Assembly: GCA_949287815.1 (NCBI GenBank)
Contig: CASEHS010000017.1
Coordinates: forward strand, 1-32,918
DNA from: an uncultured Bacillota bacterium
GTDB lineage: Bacteria; Bacillota; Clostridia; Christensenellales; Borkfalkiaceae
DNA length: 32,918 nucleotides
Reading direction: 5' to 3'
In this document: positions 1 to 9,723 of the stretch, piece after piece
Layout of the letters: each line of letters begins with the position of its first letter
How positions within the stretch are numbered: position 1 is the first letter of the stretch
The notes under the pieces: model-generated
Databases searched by the model: none
What the model was told of the DNA's origin: nothing
What the model saw: only the letters and a program-made list of their open reading frames with translations
Program-made: the position numbers and the translations under genes

Positions 1-657
1 GTTGGCGATTTCCGCTTGTTTCTGCTCGGCGGTCAGCTTCCCGTCCTGCAATTCAACCGAAATTACTTCTTCTTTAAACGTGCTTTTATAGTCTGGAACG
101 AAAAGAATACCATCAAGCGGAATTTCTACCTTACCTTTGATACTGCTTAATGACAATGCCTTATACGATTCCCAAGAAGCAAGATCTGTTTGCGCTTTTA
201 ATCCGCACTCGCTCCATTTCGACATTGCTTTATAAAGTCTTTCGTCTATGAAAAGACATTTACCCTCTCTCGAACTGCCCGCGCTTCGCTTATATCTTAC
301 GTAATGAACACCATCCACATAAAAACCGTTTTCGTAGAAATGCTCCCTCAACTCTTTAATTTTTACAGACTTACCCTCTTCGGACTTGTATGTATAATTG
401 AATTTAACGTTGATAACGGCAAGGGTATATTCGTTTTCGTACTTATCCTGAAAGGAAAACTTTTTACGGCAAATGCGCTTATACGCCTTTTCAAGTTCGA
501 TCAGGTCAAGTGAATTATCCAAATAGTTTTTAAACAAACGAAAATAGGCGTCGCTTTTACTTTCGGGCATTTTATACCCAACAGCCGCGCCGTTTTCTTG
601 CTCGTGCCGATAAATATCCGCCGCTTCTATTGAAATAATCCTATACCCTTGTTTCAT
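1..657 (-). CDS. Partial protein, N-terminal part resembles RNA-dependent RNA polymerase family (tentative)
   Basis: The reading frame is open for 219 codons from the ATG at 657 to the window edge, so the 3' part is missing. It starts 18 nt after the stop of the GHKL-nuclease gene, behind only a weak GGTAAA ribosome site. The clearest stretch is residues 119-137, with a basic YVRYKRSAGSSR block followed by GKCLFI, then a KW-containing helix and a YKALSLSS segment near 165-172. This order recalls the region ahead of the catalytic core in eukaryotic-type RNA-dependent RNA polymerases and their bacterial relatives (a fold-family memory, not a search result). The catalytic DxDGD loop would lie outside the window. 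Base composition is visibly more GC-rich than in the genes to its right, so it may belong to a host mobile element and not to the defence operon. An unrelated mobile-element protein is the main alternative. Confidence 0.4.
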   Translation of the reverse strand, partial: MKQGYRIISIEAADIYRHEQENGAAVGYKMPESKSDAYFRLFKNYLDNSLDLIELEKAYKRICRKKFSFQDKYENEYTLAVINVKFNYTYKSEEGKSVKIKELREHFYENGFYVDGVHYVRYKRSAGSSREGKCLFIDERLYKAMSKWSECGLKAQTDLASWESYKALSLSSIKGKVEIPLDGILFVPDYKSTFKEEVISVELQDGKLTAEQKQAEIAN

Positions 658-675
658 TTTACCAAACAATCACGT

Positions 676-2634
676 TTATGCATTGCTTATTTCTTGTTTT
701 AAAATTATCTCTGCAGATGTGAAATGTTTCGAATCCTCTAATTTGTGATAATCAAACTTTAATTTTTCATTCAAATAATTAAAATTCAATTCTAATTCAG
801 TAAAAATTTCGCTCCATTTTTTCACATAAATATTACAATTATCAACTTTATAAACTAGACTCTTTACTCCCCAATTTTTTGCATTCTCTATTTCGTTTTT
901 AATATCATTATCATAATCATTGCCGACTAGATAAAATTCCCATTCCATGTTTGCTGCATTAAAACGACTATCAGACCTAATTGTTTTAAAATATTTTTTT
1001 ATTTGATTTAATTCTTCCATTCCTAAAACGACGCTTGGTCTCTTCAACTCTACAACAATACATTTTTTTATCTCACCATCAGGCATTTGTCTTACTGCAA
1101 AGATATCCATTTGCTTTTTACTATCAGGAGACTCCATCTTAATTTCCCCCTTTTCATAATAGCAGTCCGATACTATATTTAAGTATCTCCGTAAAGCCTC
1201 TTCAAAATTAGGCTCCTCTGCCGTTACCAATCTATATTGTTCGCCAAAAAACCAATAATGTCTTTCGATAAATTTTTGAACATGGTCGACTTCATTTACG
1301 TATCTGTCCTTATCAAATAATAAGATTTTAAAATCCTGTATTGCTTGCAACCTATCAATAATCAATTGCTGCATTTCCAACATATTAGACAGTTCAACTT
1401 TATCTAGCATGTCCGCCATATCCGAACGCTCCTCAGCTGTCAAGTCCACAACGTTATCCAAAATTTTAAATAAGTTATTTGTTTCTCCTGAATTTAATAT
1501 AAGTTCGAACATTCTTATTAAAGTTTTCTGCTGAATGTCACTTAAATTGGTAAAAACATTAGGAACAAAATAATATACATTAGCAATTAATTCATCTAAT
1601 TGCGTTTCCTTAAATCTGTCAATAATATTATTTGAGTCATATTGAGGATAAACCTTTTTTTCTTTTAATTTAGCAATGAATTTTTTTGCATATTCTTTTA
1701 TAAATGGCTTACGAATAGAAAACAAAAATGAATCTACTACTTTTCTCAACTCCTTAAACTCATCACTTTTGAATGATTTAGCCCCAAGTAAATCATCTTT
1801 AGATAGCTTAGAACAAAAATAAAAATTATTATCAAAGAGTTCTGATACAACAAAAACACTGTGATAAAAATTATCGCCTTTATTATTTAACGTCGTATTT
1901 TCTTTAAAACGCACTTCACCAGATGAATCAATATAATAATATTTTGAGTATTCTTCACGAAGCTTATTGTTCCATATGCAGACAATAATTTTTCCCTTAT
2001 ACCCGTTTACGCTAACATCTTTTTCATACTCAGCATTTAACAATTCTGAACAATCCAACTGAAGTCCGTTAATATATATTTTTTTTTCCTTATATAATTG
2101 TAAATACCATGCATAAACCAATTTCAATTCATGCACTAGTTTCGTCATATTTAAATTTTGTTCTTTTGCAAACAATGTAACAATCGTACCCGTTTCGCCT
2201 GTAGAATCTTCTTCGGGCGTTACATTATAATCTATAAGATTTTCTTCATTGATAGTGATTAAATAAGACTTCTTTTCCCCTGCAGCATTAACATAAATCG
2301 TATTCCATGTTGCAGAATTAGCCACATCAAAGAATCCATAACGTCCTACACCCTTTTTCCCTTTTACATTTATTTCTACACACTCTTTTTTATTCTTTTC
2401 AGACACATACACATACGAAAATTTCTTATCCAATAAATCACGCTCTATGCCGGTCCCATTATCAACTATTTTTATAGAAGACGTTCCCCCCATTAAGTTT
2501 TTTTCCTCAATAATATCTATTCTTGTCGCGTTTGCATCAAAGCCATTCCAAACATATTCTATAATTGCCTCTTCTAAAGTAAGCTTTTTTAAAGAATTTT
2601 TCAATCCTTCCGAAGTCAATTTTATTTGAGCCAT
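676..2634 (-). CDS. GHKL (Hsp90/MutL-type) ATPase fused to a C-terminal Shedu-like PD-(D/E)XK nuclease domain
   Basis: The protein has 652 residues when started at the ATG at 2634, which has GGGAG about 11 nt upstream; the frame also extends to a TTG at 2652. The N-terminus has the three GHKL ATP-binding boxes: EYVWNGFDANA (26-36), DNGTGI (58-63) and GKKGVGRYGF (92-101). The middle (about 110-450) is a transducer-like region with no recognised domain. The C-terminus has FIERHYWFFG (from 455) followed by a nuclease core with Asp510 (MDIF) and Glu529-x-Lys531 in ELKRP, the pattern of Shedu/DUF4263 PD-(D/E)XK enzymes. The likely role is ATP-gated DNA clamping and cleavage in anti-phage defence; this is inferred from domains. 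It lies 23 nt after the Mrr-type gene, in the same operon. Confidence 0.8.
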   Translation of the reverse strand: MAQIKLTSEGLKNSLKKLTLEEAIIEYVWNGFDANATRIDIIEEKNLMGGTSSIKIVDNGTGIERDLLDKKFSYVYVSEKNKKECVEINVKGKKGVGRYGFFDVANSATWNTIYVNAAGEKKSYLITINEENLIDYNVTPEEDSTGETGTIVTLFAKEQNLNMTKLVHELKLVYAWYLQLYKEKKIYINGLQLDCSELLNAEYEKDVSVNGYKGKIIVCIWNNKLREEYSKYYYIDSSGEVRFKENTTLNNKGDNFYHSVFVVSELFDNNFYFCSKLSKDDLLGAKSFKSDEFKELRKVVDSFLFSIRKPFIKEYAKKFIAKLKEKKVYPQYDSNNIIDRFKETQLDELIANVYYFVPNVFTNLSDIQQKTLIRMFELILNSGETNNLFKILDNVVDLTAEERSDMADMLDKVELSNMLEMQQLIIDRLQAIQDFKILLFDKDRYVNEVDHVQKFIERHYWFFGEQYRLVTAEEPNFEEALRRYLNIVSDCYYEKGEIKMESPDSKKQMDIFAVRQMPDGEIKKCIVVELKRPSVVLGMEELNQIKKYFKTIRSDSRFNAANMEWEFYLVGNDYDNDIKNEIENAKNWGVKSLVYKVDNCNIYVKKWSEIFTELELNFNYLNEKLKFDYHKLEDSKHFTSAEIILKQEISNA

Positions 2635-2657
2635 AATTCTTTTATCTCCCAATTCTA

Positions 2658-3953
2658 CTAATCAAATAATATTTCTTCCGGTCTACGGTTGGCACACTTT
2701 GACGGATATTCATTTTCCGTTTGCCGCAATAATTCTTCCAGCGATATTCCTTCTCTGTAAGTAATTGCTTGTACTGCTTTTACGATTTGCATGCCATTTA
2801 TTAGCATTATAGGACATTGGTCATCTAAAACCTCTTTTTGTACTGCCTCTGAAAAATAAGAGGTCGTAACATAAACGCCTACCCATCCACGTTTTAGCCT
2901 TGCTACCGTTCTAGCGATTCCCACGCCATTAGTTTGTGCGTCAGGACTTTCGCATTTTGCCTGTCCTATTACTATTGTCTTTAATCGAGCCAACCCTGTT
3001 CCTATATCATTCCGTGCAACAAAATCTATTCCGCCGTCTGAACTTTTTTGAGTGACCCATCCGCTTTTAAAGTCAGCGCCCGATTGCTTAAAAACTTCTT
3101 CAGTCACCTTCATTGCAAACAACTCAAATAAATGTTTTTTTCCTTCAAAATAGTTATAAATTTCATTAAGTATCTTCTCGTCCTTACTTCCATCGCGTAA
3201 TTTTTGTTCTTTTGCTTTTACAATTTGAGACGAATAAACGTGTCTACGGACTTTTGTTAATACTCCATTTCTTACCCATTCTTGCCAAGCCATTGGCGCA
3301 TATTTAAGAGTTTCTTCATTTGTTAAATTAGCATCCCTTCTTGCATTAATCCAATCCCAAGAAAAATCCTCGTTATCTTTTACTAATGAAAACACACACA
3401 TATTAAATACGTAATTAGAAAAATAGCCATCGCTAGTGTTTACGTCATATTGTGTAATTAATTCTACAGATTCAACAACGCCATAACCATGAAATTTTAA
3501 ATATCCTTTTGTTGCACCATTACAAGATGTTCTTTCGATAAATATAACGGGTGTTGCTTCATTTATACGAACATTTATATCTGGCGAAGATTGCATCTGA
3601 AATGCTTTTAATAATGCTTGATTCCCTTCCTTTTCTTCCGGTCTAGTTGCGTTTGATTTGTTATCCCCATAATAACGTACTCTACCAAAATCCGGGTCGT
3701 AGATATCTTCCCATGGTGTAACTTCTGTTCCATATCTATGTGGACTACTGGAAACAATTATAGCAGGAATACGATATCCTCCACCAACAAGTTTTACTTT
3801 CGCAATAGCATGCACGCCTTTTTGAAATTGAATTTTTGACATGTTTGGCATGTGGGTATGATAATAAAAATTAGGATACCCGTCTACTTCAAGTAAGGCA
3901 GGATTTTGTTTTTCTGGTTGATTTGATGCTCTATAAATCTGTCCTATTTTCAT
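2658..3953 (-). CDS. Mrr-type restriction endonuclease with large N-terminal putative DNA-reader domain
   Basis: The protein has 431 residues, with a start supported by GAGG 9 nt before the ATG. Residues about 270-400 form an Mrr-type nuclease: a helix with E277, then GGIDF with Asp310 and the QAK triad (331-333), then the RLKRGWVGVYVTTSYF segment typical of Mrr_cat. Mrr-family enzymes cut modified or foreign DNA. Residues 1-230 are unlike standard Mrr winged helices. They hold YYHTHMP, WEDIYDPDFGRVRYYGDNK and a KFHGYGVVESVELITQ stretch, which suggests a beta-rich, possibly SRA/PUA-like, reader of DNA bases (inference only). It follows the AIPR gene by 21 nt and precedes the GHKL-nuclease gene by 23 nt. 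With its own cytosine methyltransferase in the same operon, its specificity must avoid the self mark or require a different one. Confidence 0.75.
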   Translation of the reverse strand: MKIGQIYRASNQPEKQNPALLEVDGYPNFYYHTHMPNMSKIQFQKGVHAIAKVKLVGGGYRIPAIIVSSSPHRYGTEVTPWEDIYDPDFGRVRYYGDNKSNATRPEEKEGNQALLKAFQMQSSPDINVRINEATPVIFIERTSCNGATKGYLKFHGYGVVESVELITQYDVNTSDGYFSNYVFNMCVFSLVKDNEDFSWDWINARRDANLTNEETLKYAPMAWQEWVRNGVLTKVRRHVYSSQIVKAKEQKLRDGSKDEKILNEIYNYFEGKKHLFELFAMKVTEEVFKQSGADFKSGWVTQKSSDGGIDFVARNDIGTGLARLKTIVIGQAKCESPDAQTNGVGIARTVARLKRGWVGVYVTTSYFSEAVQKEVLDDQCPIMLINGMQIVKAVQAITYREGISLEELLRQTENEYPSKCANRRPEEILFD

Positions 3954-3974
3954 TTGTAATTCCTCAAAGATAAA

Positions 3975-6065
3975 TTACTCTATCATGTTTTCTTTTAATT
4001 TCGCTTGGATTCTAACTATTTCTCTAAGTTGATATTTACTAAGTTGAGCGTAAATTCCGTTACAATAATTTACCGCCGCCTTAAGCATTTCCGCTTCACC
4101 ACGGGTAAGAACATCTTGCGCTAATCCTCTTGCAATTAAAGACTCCCAATAAGCACTTCCCTTTGTAAAAATGCCCACTTCATCCATAATTCCATTATCG
4201 AATTTCTGGTCTTTTTTGGCTCTAACTTCTTCAATTTGCCTATCTGATTGTGATATCAAAACAGATGTAAATTCTTCACCCAATGAATAACTTTTCTTTG
4301 ATACTATCGTCCAACATTCTTCTTTCTTACAATATGTTTCAATGTTAGCCGTAGAACGAGATTCATCGTATATCACATCAAAAATCAACTTGCCGATTCC
4401 AGCGATTTCATCTTCAAACACATCTGGAACAGCTTGCTTTTCCCATATTTGCTTATAGTTAAGTTCCTTCTTCAACTTTTTAGCTTCTTGAACCAATTTT
4501 GCAAAAGTATATGCTACTAATTGTGGACGATAAGCACGTCTTTCTTGGTACCATTCCTGGTCGGAAATAATTCTCTCAATATAAGCAAATAGAATCTTTT
4601 TCGCAATAAGTTCTTTATAAAACAGTTCGTTATAAACCGTTTTGTCTTTATTCCATTGTTTAACCATGTTATTATGAAAATGCGCCGCATTTACTTCACC
4701 ACCCCAAGAAACATAGTGTGGCATCATTTCAGACGCATTAATATATTTAGACAAATCCGTAAGCGTAAATTTCTTATCTTTCGGTCTCACCAATTTATAA
4801 TCGTCACATTGTTTTTTCGTCATTTGCATCATAGGTTGTTCATACTGACCTCTTGCACGCTCAAAAAACCATAACGTTTGAACGATTTGACCGCTTGCTA
4901 ATGGTGCATACAACTTTCTTGAATATTCTTCCATTAAAACATAGAACGGATGGCTGGAGTTCAAATCTGCCGTCTTTACCTTGTTCTGGCTGTTTGCATA
5001 AGTAGCAATATTTCTAATTAAATCAGGGTCAGAATCTTTTAATACCGTGAGTTTCATCTGAACATATATCCCCGATAAATCAGCATTGTATTTAATATTT
5101 GTTGCTGCAAGAGTTGCTGTGGTTTGTCCACCGTTGATAATCTGCAAATCTTTAAAGGAAGTGATGAGCATACCTTTTTGTGGATGCATAATTGTTTCAA
5201 CCTCTTTTGCTGTGGTTGAAATACCATTATTATATGTAAAAAATCTAGACTTTTCGTTTAAAATTGTACCACGGATTCCTTTGTTAACACCACCATTAAA
5301 CTTCAAGAAAGAACGCACGTTTGCTTCTAAAAGTGAAGAACTGTGTTTCTTATATATCTCAGCCAAAAATGAACCAGGCACAATCGCCAAATACGATTCG
5401 TATTGGTCAGTTTCAATATCCGCCTTAAGACAAGGAATACCCTCTACCCCAAAATCTTCACAATTAATTATAATATCTTCCTTTTGGAATCCAGCAAGTT
5501 TAGAACGGTATATTGCTTCTATATCCAAAACATCCAAATCAACTTTGAAAGTTTGTCCCGCATGGACATAGTCATCTAAATTAAGCGTTTTTACAACTTT
5601 ACTTAATCTATCAGTACTGATAATAAATAAGTGGAGTTTATAAATTGATTTAGCATTTACTCTGATATCACGAGCCAACTGAACCGCAGGGTCTGCCGGT
5701 TCACCATTAGCAAAAAACCCTTTCAATGTATTTTCAAAGAAGTTTATAAGCAAAGCCGATTTATTGTTAATAAACTCATTTGTAATATTCTTGACTTCCC
5801 CATCATTAAAATCAGCAAACATTAAATTCAACGTATTAGAAGTCAAGTCTAAATACGCTGCATCAATGCGCATGTTTTTATACGCCCTTGTTCCCTTTGT
5901 AAATTCATAGAAACAAGGCGATATTTCTGATAATAAGGAATAGTCATTTTTTAAGATATCTTCTGCATTTTCGATAAAAACGTCAACAGGATATCTTACC
6001 GTATTCACGGCTTCCGCTTTTATATCTTCGTTAATATAACGCTCTCTAAACTCCAATAAATCCAC
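3975..6065 (-). CDS. AIPR family (abortive infection phage resistance) protein
   Basis: The protein has 696 residues and starts at GTG 6065 behind GGAGG with 8-nt spacing. The AIPR signature is complete: LLEANVRSFLKF (245-256), VNKGIRGTI, FFTYNNGIS (275-283) and LQIINGGQTT (308-316). The family is named for phage abortive infection and is found repeatedly in restriction-modification loci; its enzymatic activity is not settled. The C-terminal 300 residues are rich in aromatic and charged residues with no recognised domain. The gene starts 3 nt after the DUF4420 gene, so the two are probably translated together. Adjacent Z1, DUF4420 and AIPR genes are a known linkage in MutL/MORC-type restriction systems. 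Confidence 0.9.
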   Translation of the reverse strand: MDLLEFRERYINEDIKAEAVNTVRYPVDVFIENAEDILKNDYSLLSEISPCFYEFTKGTRAYKNMRIDAAYLDLTSNTLNLMFADFNDGEVKNITNEFINNKSALLINFFENTLKGFFANGEPADPAVQLARDIRVNAKSIYKLHLFIISTDRLSKVVKTLNLDDYVHAGQTFKVDLDVLDIEAIYRSKLAGFQKEDIIINCEDFGVEGIPCLKADIETDQYESYLAIVPGSFLAEIYKKHSSSLLEANVRSFLKFNGGVNKGIRGTILNEKSRFFTYNNGISTTAKEVETIMHPQKGMLITSFKDLQIINGGQTTATLAATNIKYNADLSGIYVQMKLTVLKDSDPDLIRNIATYANSQNKVKTADLNSSHPFYVLMEEYSRKLYAPLASGQIVQTLWFFERARGQYEQPMMQMTKKQCDDYKLVRPKDKKFTLTDLSKYINASEMMPHYVSWGGEVNAAHFHNNMVKQWNKDKTVYNELFYKELIAKKILFAYIERIISDQEWYQERRAYRPQLVAYTFAKLVQEAKKLKKELNYKQIWEKQAVPDVFEDEIAGIGKLIFDVIYDESRSTANIETYCKKEECWTIVSKKSYSLGEEFTSVLISQSDRQIEEVRAKKDQKFDNGIMDEVGIFTKGSAYWESLIARGLAQDVLTRGEAEMLKAAVNYCNGIYAQLSKYQLREIVRIQAKLKENMIE

Positions 6066-6068
6066 TGT

Positions 6069-7001
6069 TTATTCCTCCAAAAATTTCTTCAATGAGTTAA
6101 CTATTAACGAATAGCCCACTTCACAAACTTCATCATATTTAATATCTTCTTCCTTAATTTTAGGGAAGCTCTCATCTATCTTATACAAACTCACATCTTT
6201 CACATCAAACTTTGTGGAAAAGCTTTCATCTGAAATGTCAGCACCAAAAGAGCTTAACTTGCTCAAAAATAAACCTTCTATCGCTTCGTCATCAATTAAA
6301 TTCAGAATAGATTTAAATAACTCTTCTATGCTTGATTCTCCGTTAGTAAAAGCTGGAGCCATTTTTTCAACCTTCAAGATTACTAAATGCCCAATTACAG
6401 AAGACGAAAGTTGCGACAAAGAACTTATTCTAACCTTCAAGCTATTAGCCCCAATAGTTTTTATTTCATACCAAGTATTACCCATTGAATAATCCTTACT
6501 TGTAGAATCAGGACCGCTCCAAGCCTTAACACACTCTGAAATACTATATTGTCTAGTCAAATAGTTTTTCAAGAAATACAACTCACCAAACAAACCTTGA
6601 ATCACCTCACGAGATAAAGATTGTGACAGTTCTTTCTTGAACATAGTCTTCCACGTAAGATATCTCTTTTTTAACTTAGAAATTGCTTCTGTTTCATCTT
6701 TTATTTCTTTTACCGCGTCTATTAATGTTGCGCAAAAAGCAAAATACACTTTTTTCGCTTCTGGCTGTAACAAATCAAAGCATGTCCAATATACGTTATC
6801 ACTTTCACAACCTTGATACACTTTAAGTAATTTTGTAGACTCTAACTTTGGAGTAGGAACTGAAGACAAAAATGAAAGTCTTAAACAGCCCTCAGAACTT
6901 ACACCATAATAAATACCTAAAACAGTGTTCACATCCAAGCGCTTTTGGTTGCCTGCTAATTCATCTGTAAAACTATCATAAATCTTTTCAAAATCAATCA
7001 T
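6069..7001 (-). CDS. PD-(D/E)XK motif protein, DUF4420 family
   Basis: The protein has 310 residues from the ATG at 7001. That start overlaps the Z1 stop by 8 bp and has GAGGAGG 12 nt upstream; in-frame ATGs at 7010 and 7013 sit too close to that site. The nuclease core is visible: GLFGELYFL with Glu140, then WSGPDS, KDY with Asp170, and YEIKT with Glu179-x-Lys181. This is the layout of the DUF4420 branch of restriction-endonuclease-fold proteins. It is probably the cleaving subunit that acts with the Z1 and MutL/MORC-type ATPases encoded just upstream. The catalytic residues appear intact. Function is inferred from family and neighbours. Confidence 0.88.
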   Translation of the reverse strand: MIDFEKIYDSFTDELAGNQKRLDVNTVLGIYYGVSSEGCLRLSFLSSVPTPKLESTKLLKVYQGCESDNVYWTCFDLLQPEAKKVYFAFCATLIDAVKEIKDETEAISKLKKRYLTWKTMFKKELSQSLSREVIQGLFGELYFLKNYLTRQYSISECVKAWSGPDSTSKDYSMGNTWYEIKTIGANSLKVRISSLSQLSSSVIGHLVILKVEKMAPAFTNGESSIEELFKSILNLIDDEAIEGLFLSKLSSFGADISDESFSTKFDVKDVSLYKIDESFPKIKEEDIKYDEVCEVGYSLIVNSLKKFLEE

Positions 7002-9723
7002 TTTCGTCATCATCCTCCTCATCTACATCTACTTCCATTCCCCTATTCAACTCATCCATTTTTACTTTATTAATACGATATTTAAATTTTACGCTTGACT
7101 CTTTCTCCGGGAATGCAACCGCAAATGCCAACAACGGCTTGTCCCCATATTTTTCTTTTAATTCTGCTTTCTTCTCATCGCCCTCTGTTTTTAAGTCTAA
7201 CGGATAAACTACTAATATTGGATATTCTCTTACCCTGAGATAATCTTTTGCAGTCAAATCATTACTCTTCCTACCCGGCATAACTGTCTTCTTCGCTATA
7301 ATTTCTTTCTTTTCTTCTTCAGATAAACCGCTATCTAAAATGCCGGGATCTAATACCCTGTTATTGTTAGCTCCGATGCGAATAAAAGTTTCATTATCAC
7401 TAACGTGGAAACTACGTTCCGCAGCAGGTCTTTCCTTAAACTTCACATTAGATTCACCGGTAGCAATAACCACATCCCACAAATGGAATATATCACTGTT
7501 TTCTATATATTCAGATAAACCTTGCGTATCAAATTTCCGATTTACGTAAGGAATTTTTAATTCTCGTATAAAATCAGCAATATCGTATTTAGAAACTCCC
7601 CTTGCCATATATCTATTTTTAACCGTATTAAAGGAAAGTTTATTATACAATTTATCAAACGCTTTGTGATTGTGCTTATTAACTTCTGGGTCTTTTGAAA
7701 GTTTTGACGTATCCGGATATACTCCACCATAATTCAAATGATAAACAATCTCATCTGTATGTTGAAGTTTTGACCTTGCAGTAATTAGCATTGTAGTTTC
7801 TAAGGTTTCGGGCGACTCACGCACCATTAAACCAAAGTCACTTGGCTTTTTATCTTGTCTCTTCATTTCAGCAAATTGTTCTCTTAAGTCTTCCACAGCA
7901 TCAAGAACAGCATTGAAACAATCTACGTTAATTTGAGAAAGGTATACTCTGCACAAATCATCATATTTGGGTCTATAACCAAACCAACGACACATCTGTA
8001 AGAGCGTATCATAAGCTCCAGCATTTCTGCTATAATAACTTACCATTAAACCTTCTAATGTTAAACCACGAGATAATACAAAGCCACCAATAGAGATAAC
8101 TCTCGCACCGGTTTCTTCATAATTTTCATAATCAAATCTCTCGTCTTTCCCGTATTTAGAGTTGACTATTACCGTGTTAAACTGCTTTATTTCATCATAC
8201 AATCCTGCTTGGATTTGCGCCCAAGAAATCGGAGCATATTCTTTTTCACTATCTCCTGCTTTGACAACTTGATAAAAATCGCTATACTCAAACAGTTCAT
8301 AGAGTTTTCTCATTTCATCATTTTTAATAAAGCGTTCCAACGGATATCCAGAATCTTGTTCAATTATATTTTTTAGCGATTCAACATAACTCGCAACGCT
8401 ATCTCGAATCTGACGATGCATATTGTTAAATCTAGAAATATTAATCATCATTGAACGATGCTTCTTTCCATGTCCACGCAAAGTTCTTACAACGTTATTT
8501 ATTAAGAACGAAAGAATAGCTTCTTTCAAACTGTCAGTTAGACCAAAATACGGGTCATCTTTATGATGAATGACAGGCAATGCGCCTATTTCGTCTTCGC
8601 TTATCAATCTTATAGGCCGAGCTAATTCCTCCCCAGCAAAAACCTTACGTCCACCAAAATAATTATCCGGCGCTGTAAGTTGAACAATGAAATCCGAGGG
8701 AAATAAATCTTTATTATCCGGGTCATCGTCAGGATTTATAAAAATATTAGCAAACGGGGTTGCTGTAAACCCTACATATGAAGCAATCGGAAAAGAGTTA
8801 AAGATTCCTTTAATGCATCTGTTTATAGCGGTAGGGTCTTTCCCTGGCTTAGAAGTATTTACAGAAGCATTGTCCGCCTCGTCATCTATAATTAATAAAC
8901 TATTAGAGCAATATTGACTTAATGCTGGACGCAAACGCTCCATAACACTTTCCAATATTTTTTTGTTCTTTTTTACAACCAAAACAACCGGCTTTCTAAA
9001 GTCGTTAATAGTTGCATTTAAATTCTTTTGTATAAATTTTGCAAAGTCGTTCTCTCTATTTGTAAACGGTATGGCAAAATGGTCTTTATTTGTTTCGCCC
9101 ACACCACAATACACGATTTGATTTCCGATAGAATCACTAATTGCCCCAATTACACCGGCATCTGTTCTCTTCTGAGTTTGTAAACGTAAAGAATCTGTTA
9201 ACCCCGCAAGAAGCACAACAATCTTATAACCATAGTCGTATGCCATGTTTATTAATGCCAAATAATTTGCTGTTTTGCCAGATTGAACGTCACCAACAAC
9301 CAAGCCTTTTTTTCTTTCTTTATGATCAATTAAAGGATCGGCGCAGTAAGATAATATTTCTTCACATGTACGTTCAATATTGCTTATTGCTGTCTGAGCA
9401 AAACCTTCTTCCTTTAAGTACATTTTATATCTCTTAAAATACGCATGTGGAATAGTATCTTTGCGTTTATACAACCAAAGATTAGACTTTTTATCTTTAG
9501 CCATAATAATAGGGTCGTAACTTTTTATCCCTACTTCCATTTCGTATGTTTCTACTGCACGATTTAAGATTACATCATAGTCAGCATCCCCTTTCACGAC
9601 ACCGCATATAGGCATAAGTTGTTCAGCTTTATCACGAACTTCTGAATGAGTTTTTCTTTCCCCATGAAAAAACCAAAATAAAAGTTCCTCAATCTTTGAC
9701 GACAATTCTCCTATTCTGCTCAT
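6994..9723 (-). CDS. Z1 domain-containing superfamily II helicase-like ATPase/endonuclease subunit
   Basis: The protein has 909 residues, and its ATG overlaps the stop of the upstream ATPase gene as ATGA. Helicase motifs in order are Walker A GDVQSGKT (144-151), a DEAD-type Walker B in LLIIDDEADNAS (280-284 core) and motif III TATPFAN (320-326). The Z1 hallmark SRGLTLEGL (551-559) follows, and QMCRWFGYR (576-584) supplies the arginine finger motif. The C-terminal end is strongly acidic. Z1 proteins are predicted ATP-driven DNA translocases of MutL/MORC-type restriction systems. This is the probable motor of the operon, supplying DNA to the DUF4420 nuclease whose gene overlaps its 3' end by 8 bp. 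Confidence 0.93.
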   Translation of the reverse strand: MSRIGELSSKIEELLFWFFHGERKTHSEVRDKAEQLMPICGVVKGDADYDVILNRAVETYEMEVGIKSYDPIIMAKDKKSNLWLYKRKDTIPHAYFKRYKMYLKEEGFAQTAISNIERTCEEILSYCADPLIDHKERKKGLVVGDVQSGKTANYLALINMAYDYGYKIVVLLAGLTDSLRLQTQKRTDAGVIGAISDSIGNQIVYCGVGETNKDHFAIPFTNRENDFAKFIQKNLNATINDFRKPVVLVVKKNKKILESVMERLRPALSQYCSNSLLIIDDEADNASVNTSKPGKDPTAINRCIKGIFNSFPIASYVGFTATPFANIFINPDDDPDNKDLFPSDFIVQLTAPDNYFGGRKVFAGEELARPIRLISEDEIGALPVIHHKDDPYFGLTDSLKEAILSFLINNVVRTLRGHGKKHRSMMINISRFNNMHRQIRDSVASYVESLKNIIEQDSGYPLERFIKNDEMRKLYELFEYSDFYQVVKAGDSEKEYAPISWAQIQAGLYDEIKQFNTVIVNSKYGKDERFDYENYEETGARVISIGGFVLSRGLTLEGLMVSYYSRNAGAYDTLLQMCRWFGYRPKYDDLCRVYLSQINVDCFNAVLDAVEDLREQFAEMKRQDKKPSDFGLMVRESPETLETTMLITARSKLQHTDEIVYHLNYGGVYPDTSKLSKDPEVNKHNHKAFDKLYNKLSFNTVKNRYMARGVSKYDIADFIRELKIPYVNRKFDTQGLSEYIENSDIFHLWDVVIATGESNVKFKERPAAERSFHVSDNETFIRIGANNNRVLDPGILDSGLSEEEKKEIIAKKTVMPGRKSNDLTAKDYLRVREYPILVVYPLDLKTEGDEKKAELKEKYGDKPLLAFAVAFPEKESSVKFKYRINKVKMDELNRGMEVDVDEEDDDEND

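Noticed and set aside
5086-5571. A 161-codon plus-strand frame inside the AIPR gene
   Set aside because: It is antisense to a well-supported coding region, with no ribosome site and no domain.
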